Source: Lachnotalea sp041821265 (lineage in GTDB: Bacteria > Bacillota > Clostridia > Lachnospirales > Lachnospiraceae). From it: a stretch of 64,000 nt of DNA. How positions within the stretch are numbered: position 1 is the first letter of the stretch; every line of letters begins with the position of its first letter. The notes under the pieces are model-generated. The model did not search any database and was not told the DNA's origin. It worked only from the letters and a program-made list of their open reading frames with translations. Shown one piece after another: positions 53,804-61,972 of the stretch. The position numbers and the translations under genes are program-made. Where the stretch lies: the NCBI GenBank assembly GCA_041821265.1, contig JBGUEQ010000008.1:1-64000 (forward strand), given 5' to 3'.

Positions 53804-54757
53804 CTATCTAGCACTCTTATCATAAGGAATTCCTTCTGCTCGTGGCGCTTGAGAATTTTTTGATGTAAATACAAGTACGATTAATGTTGTAATATAAGGA
53901 ATCATCTTATAAATATAACTTGGTATACCAAGAGTTGCCAATATTGGTATTCCTGAATAAGATGCTGCCACTGTCTTCAACAATCCAAAAAACAAAGAAG
54001 CAAATAGGATTTTAGTCGGATTCCACTGTCCAAATATTAATACTGCTAATGCGAGGAAACCATATCCTGCAACCGTTGCATTAAAATTTGTCGATGTAGG
54101 AACAACAAATACCAATCCACCAATACCTGCCAATGCTCCTGATAATAAAACGCCTGCATATTGCATTTTATATACGTTAATACCTAATGAATCAGCTGCC
54201 TGCGGATGCTCTCCACATGCTCTTAATCTCAATCCAAACCTTGTCTTATATAAAACAATGGTAGAAATAATTAAAATAGCAAACCCAATATATGTTGTAA
54301 TGTACGTATTCTTAAAAAACAAATCGCCAATAATTGGAATACTTCCAAGTACTGGAACTGAATCAATACGAAATGTATTATTAAACTGAATCTGCTGAAC
54401 TCCTTGTATAATTCTTGCAACAAATATTGCAAATGCTGGTGCAAATAAATTAAGCGCCGTTCCACTGATTGTCTGGTCAGCCTTCATATTAATCGAAGCA
54501 AATGCATGAAATAATGAAAAAACCATACCAGCGACTGCTGCTACCACTACTGCTAATAGCAATTGTACCTGTCCACTTAGTACTCCTTGTGTAAGATTTA
54601 TAAATAAAATACTTACAAATGCCCCCATAATCATAATACCTTCTAGTGCGATATTAATAATTCCTGAGCGTTCAGAGAACATTCCTCCAAGAGCAACAAT
54701 TAAAAGTGGGATTGTAAAAAACATGGTTTGTTGAAATACCGTAAATACTACATTCAT
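53804..54757 (-). CDS. Nucleoside ABC transporter permease (NupQ-like)
   Basis: A 317-residue membrane protein of the BPD_transp_2 family with FSERSGIINIALEGIMIMGAF near the start and GEHPQAADSLGINVYKMQY in the cytoplasmic loop, about nine hydrophobic segments. It pairs with the other permease, overlapping it by 4 bases. Confidence 0.9.
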   Translation of the reverse strand: MNVVFTVFQQTMFFTIPLLIVALGGMFSERSGIINIALEGIMIMGAFVSILFINLTQGVLSGQVQLLLAVVVAAVAGMVFSLFHAFASINMKADQTISGTALNLFAPAFAIFVARIIQGVQQIQFNNTFRIDSVPVLGSIPIIGDLFFKNTYITTYIGFAILIISTIVLYKTRFGLRLRACGEHPQAADSLGINVYKMQYAGVLLSGALAGIGGLVFVVPTSTNFNATVAGYGFLALAVLIFGQWNPTKILFASLFFGLLKTVAASYSGIPILATLGIPSYIYKMIPYITTLIVLVFTSKNSQAPRAEGIPYDKSAR

Positions 54758-55839
54758 GACTTTTTACCTCCATTTTTTCTATTATTATTTCGTACCATAA
54801 AGGTTTTAATAATAAGTGCAAAAGCACTAAAGTATATAATAACTGCAATAATAATATTAATAATTTCTGTTGAAAATTCAAACAATTGTAAATAGAAACC
54901 ACCTGCTGTAATATACGCAATAAATAAACCAGCAAGTAAAATTCCAATAGGATTAGACAGTCCAAGTAATGCTACTGAAATTCCAGTAAATCCTTCTGAT
55001 GCAAGTACATCGACTACCTCGATATGTTTTCCTGATCCCGCAAGATATAAAAGCCCTCCTGCCAAACCTGCAAGCGCTCCTGCAATTGCCATAGACAAAA
55101 TGATATTTCTTTTTTCATTCATTCCTGCATATTTACTAGCATCTCTATTAAAACCGGCAGCTTTTAATTCAAAACCAAAAGCCGTCTTATCTAATACAAA
55201 ATGAATAATAATGACTGCTAATACAGCAATAAAGAAGCCACCGTTAATACTTGAATCCGGAAAGATCTTATCAAGACCCATTTTAGGTATTTCGGCTGTC
55301 GTTGCAACTGACAATGATTGATTTCTTAAGGAATCAAATAGTGTTTTGCTTCCCTTTACAATAAAATTTATAAGGTACATACCAATATAATTCATCATAA
55401 TGCATGCAATAACTACATTAACGTTAAAATATGCATTTAAAGCACCTGGAATAAGTGCCCACAATGCACCGGCTATAATACTTGCAATAACTGCAACTAC
55501 CCATTGTGCATTTCCTAAAAAGTCACATCGGATACCTACGACAATTGCTGCAAATGCACCAACAATAAACTGTCCAGGCGTTCCAATATTAAATAGACCT
55601 GTTCTAAATGCAAAACCAACCGAAAGACCTGTTAATATAATTGGAGTTGCATAATAAAATACTTGTCCAATTCCTTTTAAGCCATGTGTAAATGAACCCG
55701 TTAAAATCATACCAAATCCTGGAACTGCTTGTGATGGATTACTTAACAAGAGAACTATAAATCCAAATAGTAAACCAACGATAATAGCAAAAATAGAAGA
55801 GATGAGTCCCACCATTTGCTTATGCTTTGCTTCATTCAT
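54754..55839 (-). CDS. Nucleoside ABC transporter permease (NupP-like)
   Basis: A 361-residue BPD_transp_2 family permease with FRTGLFNIGTPGQFIVGAF and AAGFNRDASKYAGMNEKRN motifs. It overlaps the ATPase gene by 8 bases and its partner permease by 4, which indicates tight co-translation. Confidence 0.9.
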   Translation of the reverse strand: MNEAKHKQMVGLISSIFAIIVGLLFGFIVLLLSNPSQAVPGFGMILTGSFTHGLKGIGQVFYYATPIILTGLSVGFAFRTGLFNIGTPGQFIVGAFAAIVVGIRCDFLGNAQWVVAVIASIIAGALWALIPGALNAYFNVNVVIACIMMNYIGMYLINFIVKGSKTLFDSLRNQSLSVATTAEIPKMGLDKIFPDSSINGGFFIAVLAVIIIHFVLDKTAFGFELKAAGFNRDASKYAGMNEKRNIILSMAIAGALAGLAGGLLYLAGSGKHIEVVDVLASEGFTGISVALLGLSNPIGILLAGLFIAYITAGGFYLQLFEFSTEIINIIIAVIIYFSAFALIIKTFMVRNNNRKNGGKKS

Positions 55840-57373
55840 GATGATTCACCTCTTCTTTCTTTGATCCTGCCATGTAAAGACCTAATTCTTGAATTGTAAC
55901 CTTCTTAGGAGCTAAATCTGCTACAATTTCTCCTTCAAATATAACTAATATTCGATCGCTTAGATTCATCACTTCATCTAGTTCAAGTGAAATAAGTAAA
56001 ACTGCTTTCCCGTGGTCTCTTTGTTCAATGATTTGTTTATGAATAAATTCAATAGCACCAACATCCAAACCACGAGTCGGCTGTACTGCAATCAAAATAT
56101 CTGGATTTTTATCAATTTCCCTAGCAATAATTGCCTTTTGCTGATTACCACCAGACATACTTCTCGCACTTGTAATGCTACCTTGTCCGCTTCTAATATC
56201 AAACTTTTCTATGAGTCTATCTGCAAACTCTTGAATTTTAGGAAATTTTAAAAATCCATGGGTTTGAAATTCCGGAGTAAAGTATTGTTGCAGCACTAGA
56301 TTTTCTCCTAATGAATAATCAAGGACCAATCCATGTTTATGTCTATCTTCTGGAATATGAGACATTCCATGGGTATTCTTATAACGAATACTTTTCTTGG
56401 TTATATCCTCGCCATTTAGTAAGATTTTACCTCCGTCCAACCCAGAGATTCCAGTTATTCCTTGTACTAACTCACTTTGACCATTGCCATCAATTCCTGC
56501 AATGCAAACAATCTCACCACGTCTTACTTGGAATGAAACATGATTAACAATATTTTTTGTATGACCTTCTTTTTTTGCTTTTACTGTAATTTTGTCCACA
56601 TCTAAGACAATATTTCCAGGTTTTGATTCTTTTTTATCTATTGTTAAATTTACTTTACGACCAACCATCATTTCTGACATTGTTGCTTTGTCCGTGCTCG
56701 CTACTTCTACAGTTCCTATATATTTTCCACGGCGTAATACAGAACATCTGTCTGCAACCGCCTTGATTTCATTCAACTTATGCGTAATAAATATGATTGA
56801 TTTTCCCTCCGAGGTTAAATCTCTCATAATGTTCATCAATTCATCTATTTCTTGAGGTGTCAAAACCGCTGTTGGTTCATCAAAAATCAAAATTTCGTTA
56901 TCGCGATATAACATCTTTAATATCTCGACACGTTGCTGCATTCCAACCGTAATATCAGAAATAAGCGCATCTGGATCTACAAATAGATTGTATTTTTCAC
57001 TTAAAGCCACAACCTTTTCCCTCGCTACTTTCATTTCCATCAAACCATGCTTTACACTTTCCATTCCTAAAACAATATTCTGTAGCACCGTAAAATTATG
57101 TACTAATTTAAAATGCTGATGTACCATCCCAATGCCTAAATCATTGGCATCTAAAGGACTATTAATTTTTACTTCTTTTCCTTTTACCTTAATAACACCT
57201 TTTTCGGGTTGGTAAAGACCAAATAAAACACTCATTAATGTAGATTTTCCAGCACCATTTTCACCCAATAGGGCATGGATTTCTCCCTTTTTTACTTGAA
57301 GGGTAATAGCGTCATTGGCAATTATTCCTGGAAATTCTTTGGTTATATCCAGCATTTCAATAATATATTCCAT
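55832..57373 (-). CDS. Nucleoside ABC transporter ATPase (NupO-like)
   Basis: A 513-residue protein with two ABC domains. The first has GENGAGKSTLMSVLFG and LIFDEPTAVLTP; the second has a degenerate Walker A (GIDGNGQSELVQ), MSGGNQQKAIIAREI and IAVQPTRGLD, as in sugar and nucleoside importers of the RbsA/YufO type. It energises the two permeases. Confidence 0.92.
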   Translation of the reverse strand: MEYIIEMLDITKEFPGIIANDAITLQVKKGEIHALLGENGAGKSTLMSVLFGLYQPEKGVIKVKGKEVKINSPLDANDLGIGMVHQHFKLVHNFTVLQNIVLGMESVKHGLMEMKVAREKVVALSEKYNLFVDPDALISDITVGMQQRVEILKMLYRDNEILIFDEPTAVLTPQEIDELMNIMRDLTSEGKSIIFITHKLNEIKAVADRCSVLRRGKYIGTVEVASTDKATMSEMMVGRKVNLTIDKKESKPGNIVLDVDKITVKAKKEGHTKNIVNHVSFQVRRGEIVCIAGIDGNGQSELVQGITGISGLDGGKILLNGEDITKKSIRYKNTHGMSHIPEDRHKHGLVLDYSLGENLVLQQYFTPEFQTHGFLKFPKIQEFADRLIEKFDIRSGQGSITSARSMSGGNQQKAIIAREIDKNPDILIAVQPTRGLDVGAIEFIHKQIIEQRDHGKAVLLISLELDEVMNLSDRILVIFEGEIVADLAPKKVTIQELGLYMAGSKKEEVNHHE

Positions 57374-57588
57374 ATGTTCACCTCAACTATTTTATTTAAA
57401 AAGGAGATGCAAAAATAGCATCCCCCCTTTATAGTTATCAAAAAATGTCTATAAACACATTTTTCATACTTTCTTACATTCGTTTCATTCTGTAAATAGA
57501 AATCAGTAGAGTAAAAATTTCACACTCTAATAATTTGCTACTGTAATAGTAAATTATTGGTAACTATGCAGGTACTGAATAGTTATAA

Positions 57589-58773
57589 TTATTCTACAAC
57601 TGTAACTTTAACAATACTTAATCCTAAATCATCTGTTGTTAAAGTTGTATCATTTTTAATTTCAATTTCACCAGCTGCAAGTTTTGCGTAAATTGCATCG
57701 TAATCCTCTGATGTAAATGTTTTGAATTTTGAAGAATCCATTGGAAGACCTACGCCGTCATTAGCTGCGCTAAATGTTGTAGTTATTCCGCCTGCAAATG
57801 TACCATCATATACTGATTTAATTCCATCATATACTGATACTGATAATTGTTTCATAGCTGAAGTAATAACTGTATCTGATTCTGAAGATTGGTCAACATC
57901 AACACCAATAACTGCTTTATCATCTGCTTCTGCTGCTGCCATAACGGAGTTACCAACTCCACCACCACAGCCAAAGATAACTTCTGTTCCTGCACCATAC
58001 CATGAAGCTGCTAATGCTTGTGCTTCTGGAGTTGCATTAAATCCACCCGTGTAGTTATAAGTAATGTCTACTGAAGCAATTCCCATCTCTTCTGCTGCAT
58101 TCTCAGCTCCCTGAAGGAAACCATATCCGTAACGAATTACTGCTGGAACTGCCATACCACCCATGAATCCAAGTTTTGTATAACCGTCTTTCACAGCTGC
58201 ATAACCTGCTAGAAATCCTGGTTGATCTTCTTGGAATAAGATTGGCATTGTGTTATCTGCTGTATTATATGTTGAGTAATCTGCATTATGTGGTTCTCCA
58301 TCTAATAAGATGAATTTTACATCTGGAAATTTGTCTTGTTCAAGAAAAACTGATTCTTCAAATAAGTATCCTGGGCATACTACGATGCTTGCTCCACCTT
58401 CAATTGCAAGTTCAATTGTTTCTGAATATGAATCTGTTGTCTTCTCAGCTGGCTGATAGTATTTGTATGTTTTAGCATTTTCTTCAGCATATTGAACAAC
58501 ACCTTCCCAAGCACCCTGATTGAATGACTTGTCGTCAATTGTTCCGATATCTGTAACTAATGCTAATTCATATCCTTCTGCTGATGCATCACTTGCTGTA
58601 GCTGTATCAGCTGTAGCGTCTGTTGCAGCATCTGTAGTTGCATCTGTTGTAGTAGTTGTATCTGTTGTAGTAGTTGTATCTGCTGCTGGTTCTGTTGTTG
58701 TTGAGCTTCCACATGCTGTTAATGAAGCAATCATACAACCTGTTAAAACTAATGATAAAAGTTTCTTTTTCAT
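57589..58773 (-). CDS. BMP-family nucleoside-binding lipoprotein
   Basis: 394 residues from the ATG at 58773 (AAGGAGG 10 bases ahead; the longer frame lacks a site). The signal peptide ends in the lipobox LTAC, followed by a Thr/Ala/Asp-rich linker of about 45 residues and the Bmp/PnrA fold (LVTDIGTIDDKSFNQGAWEG, KLGFMGGMAVPAVIRYGYGF, DVDQSSESD). PnrA-type proteins bind purine nucleosides. It is the first gene of the operon, 215 bases ahead of the ATPase, a spacing that allows higher expression of the binding protein. Confidence 0.9.
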   Translation of the reverse strand: MKKKLLSLVLTGCMIASLTACGSSTTTEPAADTTTTTDTTTTTDATTDAATDATADTATASDASAEGYELALVTDIGTIDDKSFNQGAWEGVVQYAEENAKTYKYYQPAEKTTDSYSETIELAIEGGASIVVCPGYLFEESVFLEQDKFPDVKFILLDGEPHNADYSTYNTADNTMPILFQEDQPGFLAGYAAVKDGYTKLGFMGGMAVPAVIRYGYGFLQGAENAAEEMGIASVDITYNYTGGFNATPEAQALAASWYGAGTEVIFGCGGGVGNSVMAAAEADDKAVIGVDVDQSSESDTVITSAMKQLSVSVYDGIKSVYDGTFAGGITTTFSAANDGVGLPMDSSKFKTFTSEDYDAIYAKLAAGEIEIKNDTTLTTDDLGLSIVKVTVVE

Positions 58774-59049
58774 AATAATAATTTCCTCCTTGATATTTGA
58801 GTCGTAATACGACATTATATAAATTAAAACTTAAGTTTATAAAAACTCAAATTAACTTATCAAAATCTGTTAGATAGATAGGCGAACCAACAAACTCGCT
58901 TTCTTTATAATAAATTACTCATTTGTAACATATCCTATACAACATAAAATCAGCTATCTTTAAGTTTAGTTTTATCTTAAAAATAGCCCCATTGCTAATG
59001 CTGAAATGATTTATCATTTATTCTATTGTTTTCTATGTTATTTTATTAG
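58774..59049. other. Long leader region of the nucleoside operon
   Basis: About 275 transcribed, AT-rich bases between promoter and BMP start. No riboswitch class was recognised by eye; the purine riboswitch pattern was not seen. Confidence 0.4.
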
Positions 59050-59078
59050 ATTTTAACATTCAATATTAATATAGTCAA
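59050..59078 (-). promoter_or_regulatory. Sigma-A promoter of the nucleoside uptake operon
   Basis: TTGACT (59078-59073), 17-base spacer, TAAAAT (59055-59050). A TTTTAACATT box (59051-59060) overlaps the -10. Confidence 0.75.
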
Positions 59079-59102
59079 TACTTTTGTTAAATCATGTTAC
59101 TA

Positions 59103-59143
59103 TTTTAACATTTTATTGCATATTATGCATTGTAATGTTAAAA
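59103..59143. promoter_or_regulatory. Inverted TTTTAACATT boxes, probable DeoR operator
   Basis: TTTTAACATT (59103-59112) and AATGTTAAAA (59134-59143) face each other, with TGCATATTATGCA centred between them. A third copy of the box lies at 59051-59060 over the -10 of the divergent operon. Confidence 0.65.
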
Positions 59144-59238
59144 TATTCATATCACATTGACTCATAGTTACTTTTGAGGTAACTATTAAGATACGAAATA
59201 GTTATTTTTTATGGGATATAAGGAACAGGTGTATTGTT

Positions 59239-60012
59239 ATGAGTAAACGATTTGAACGAATAAATGAATTAACTAGAATTTTAAAAGAAAGTCAAGGTGC
59301 TTCTGCAAAAGAACTTTGTCTTAAATTTAATGTCTCAGAAATGACAATTCGAAGAGATTTGGACTTATTGATAAGCCAGAATGTTGTCATTAACCAATAT
59401 GGTGCTTTTTTTTATAACGATGAAACTAATAATTTTGATGATAAATATGCACTAAACAATGCTATTACTTCTAATATTGAAGAGAAACGTCGTATTGGAA
59501 ATTTTGCCGCATCTCTTGTTAAGGAGAATGACATATTAATAGTAGATACAGGTTCAACGACGGAATTTCTTGCTCGGTCACTTCAAGATAGTTTAAAAGC
59601 TACCATACTTTGCTATAATCGTAATATATTAAATTATTTAGTAGATAAGACAGATATTTCCATTATTTTTGCTGGCGGATATTACCATGCAAACACTGAA
59701 ATGTTCGAAAGCATAGAAGGATTATCCTTAATTAGTCATACAAGAGCAAATAAAATTTTTGTATCTGCTGCTGGGGTTCATGAAACTCTTGGCGTAACTT
59801 GCGCTAACAACTATGAAATCGCCACAAAACGTACTATCTTTAAATCTGGCGTTGAAAAAATTCTTCTTGTTGATTCTAGTAAATTTTCAGTTGTAAAATC
59901 ATCACATTTTGCTAATCTGGAAGATTTTGATATCATTATTACCGATTCCGGTATTTCCCAAGAATGGATTGAAATAATAACTTCTTTGCCTATAAAATTG
60001 CATATTGTTTAG
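59239..60012 (+). CDS. DeoR-family transcriptional regulator
   Basis: A 257-residue protein. The N-terminal DeoR helix-turn-helix has RINELTRILKESQGASAKEL and VSEMTIRRDLDLL, and the C-terminal DeoR sensor domain has DTGSTTEFLARSL and LVDSSKFSV. It would bind a phosphorylated sugar, here plausibly deoxyribose-5-phosphate or a related nucleoside product. It is divergent from the nucleoside operon with repeated boxes between, consistent with repression of that operon and itself. Confidence 0.9.
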   Translation: MSKRFERINELTRILKESQGASAKELCLKFNVSEMTIRRDLDLLISQNVVINQYGAFFYNDETNNFDDKYALNNAITSNIEEKRRIGNFAASLVKENDILIVDTGSTTEFLARSLQDSLKATILCYNRNILNYLVDKTDISIIFAGGYYHANTEMFESIEGLSLISHTRANKIFVSAAGVHETLGVTCANNYEIATKRTIFKSGVEKILLVDSSKFSVVKSSHFANLEDFDIIITDSGISQEWIEIITSLPIKLHIV

Positions 60013-60030
60013 AAAAATTATAACTATATT

Positions 60031-60058
60031 GGCTTATCCTAGTTAGGATAGGCCATTT
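60031..60058 (+). terminator. Terminator of the deoR gene
   Basis: GGCTTATCCTA/TAGGATAGGCC with one G-T pair, then ATTTTAT; 18 bases after the stop. Confidence 0.8.
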
Positions 60059-60355
60059 TATATTTATGCAAAGTATTTATTTTATTTCCAAGCTTTTAGG
60101 CCTTAGTTACCTTTTATATATTTTTCAATATTCTTTTCATTAATAATTTTATAACAATTTTTTATTAAGAAATCAGATTCAGACTCTTTCATAAAGAAAT
60201 ATCCGATTTTTCCATAACGAAATATAGTTGAAAATGTATCATATATATATTATAATGTGTAATTAGCAAAATGATAAAAGTATGCTACGTGACCTTTTTT
60301 ATTGTCTTACATCACGAAAGGTCAATACGTAATTTACAGGAATAGAGGAGAATAT
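60059..60355. other. Leader region of the ABC-F gene
   Basis: No complete gene. A minus-strand frame ending in FLIKNCYKIINEKNIEKYIK has no start near and is probably decayed. TACGTGACCTTT near 60286 and AAAGGTCAATACGTA at 60317-60331 form an inverted repeat just before the ABC-F start, possibly a regulatory leader. Confidence 0.35.
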
Positions 60356-61909
60356 ATGAGTATTTTAAATGTTGAAAATTTAAGCCATGGCTTTGGTGAC
60401 AGAGCTATTTTTAATAATGTATCATTTAGACTATTAAAAGGTGAACATATTGGGTTAATTGGTGCCAATGGAGAAGGTAAATCGACTTTCATGAATATTA
60501 TTACAGGTAAACTTCAATCAGATGACGGAAAGGTTGAATGGTCTAAAAATGTACGTGTAGGATATTTGGATCAGCATACTGTCTTAGAAAAAGGAATGAC
60601 TTTACGTGATGTCCTTAAGACTGCCTATTCTTTCTTATTTGAAATGGAAGCTAATATGAATTCCATTTGCGATAAAATGGGTGAGGCTTCGGAAGAAGAA
60701 TTAGCAATTATGATGGAAGATCTCGGCGTAATACAAGAATTGCTTATGGCACATGATTTCTATATTATTGATTCGAGAATAGAAGAAATCGGCCATGCTC
60801 TTGGTCTTGATGAAGTTGGTCTTGATCGTGATGTTACTGATCTTAGTGGTGGACAACGAACAAAAGTATTGCTTGCAAAATTACTATTAGAAAAGCCTGA
60901 TATTCTTTTACTTGATGAGCCTACTAACTATCTAGATGTTGTGCACATTGAATGGTTAAAACGATACTTATTAGATTATGAAAATGCTTTTATTCTTATA
61001 TCTCATGATATACCATTTTTAAATAGCGTTGTGAATTTAATTTATCACATGGATCATCAGGAACTTAACCGATATGTTGGTGACTATAATAAATTTCAGG
61101 AAGTCTACGCTGTTAAAAAAGCACAAATGACTTCAGCTTATAATCGTCAACAGCAAGAGATCACTGAATTAGAGGACTTTGTCGCAAGAAATAAAGCTCG
61201 TGTTTCAACAAGAAATATGGCAATGTCTCGTCAGAAAAAACTTGATAAGATGGATAAAATTGAAATCAGTAGAGAAAAACCAAAACCTGAATTTTCTTTT
61301 AAAACTGCACGTGCAGCTGGAAAATATATATTTGAAACCACTGATTTAGTCATTGGTTATGATGAACCCTTGTCTAACCCTCTAAACCTTTCAATGGAAA
61401 GAGGACAAAAAATTGTTTTAACAGGTGCGAATGGTATTGGTAAAACTACTCTTTTAAAAAGTATATTAGGTTTAATATCACCAATGAGTGGTCAGGCTAC
61501 ATTGGGTGATTATTTATACATTGGGTATTTTGAACAAGAAATGGTCGCTGGTAATACTTCAACCTGTATTGAAGAATTGTGGAAGGAATTTCCATCTTAT
61601 TCACAGTATCAAGCTCGTTCTGCTCTCGCTAAATGTGGCTTGACTACAGATCATATTGAAAGTCAAGTTCGTGTCCTCAGCGGTGGAGAGCAAGCAAAAG
61701 TTCGTCTATGCAAGTTATTGAATAGAGAAACAAACATTCTTCTTCTTGATGAACCTACCAACCATCTTGATGTAGATGCAAAAGAGGAGTTAAAACGTGC
61801 TCTCAAAGAATACAAGGGAAGCATTCTTCTTATTTGTCATGAACCTGAATTCTATGAAGGCCTCGTAACTGATGTGTGGGATTGTTCAAAATGGAGTTTG
61901 AAGATATAA
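60356..61909 (+). CDS. ABC-F family ATPase
   Basis: 517 residues from the ATG at 60356 (GAGGAG 5 bases ahead; the longer frame from 60302 lacks a site). Two ABC domains without membrane segments: GANGEGKSTFMN, LSGGQRTKVLLAK, LLDEPTNYLD and GANGIGKTTLLK, LSGGEQAKVRLCK, LLDEPTNHLD. A charged linker of about 75 residues lies between (QEITELEDFVARNKARVSTR). It resembles the YbiT/YkpA translation factors rather than the known antibiotic-protection types, though that cannot be settled here. Confidence 0.9.
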   Translation: MSILNVENLSHGFGDRAIFNNVSFRLLKGEHIGLIGANGEGKSTFMNIITGKLQSDDGKVEWSKNVRVGYLDQHTVLEKGMTLRDVLKTAYSFLFEMEANMNSICDKMGEASEEELAIMMEDLGVIQELLMAHDFYIIDSRIEEIGHALGLDEVGLDRDVTDLSGGQRTKVLLAKLLLEKPDILLLDEPTNYLDVVHIEWLKRYLLDYENAFILISHDIPFLNSVVNLIYHMDHQELNRYVGDYNKFQEVYAVKKAQMTSAYNRQQQEITELEDFVARNKARVSTRNMAMSRQKKLDKMDKIEISREKPKPEFSFKTARAAGKYIFETTDLVIGYDEPLSNPLNLSMERGQKIVLTGANGIGKTTLLKSILGLISPMSGQATLGDYLYIGYFEQEMVAGNTSTCIEELWKEFPSYSQYQARSALAKCGLTTDHIESQVRVLSGGEQAKVRLCKLLNRETNILLLDEPTNHLDVDAKEELKRALKEYKGSILLICHEPEFYEGLVTDVWDCSKWSLKI

Positions 61910-61926
61910 TTAATAACATTAAGAAA

Positions 61927-61968
61927 TGAAGGTTGCTTTTATTCAAAACAAAAGCAACCTTCATTTTT
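61927..61968 (+). terminator. Terminator of the ABC-F gene
   Basis: TGAAGGTTGCTTTT (61927-61940) and AAAAGCAACCTTCA (61950-61963) form a perfect stem followed by TTTTT. Confidence 0.9.
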
Positions 61969-61972
61969 AATA

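Noticed and set aside
58774..59049. Possible purine riboswitch before the nucleoside operon
   Set aside because: The conserved loop and core bases of the purine riboswitch were not found on reading the leader.
60100..60245. Minus-strand frame ending FLIKNCYKIINEKNIEKYIK
   Set aside because: No start codon with a ribosome binding site and a stop shortly upstream; at most a decayed gene tail.
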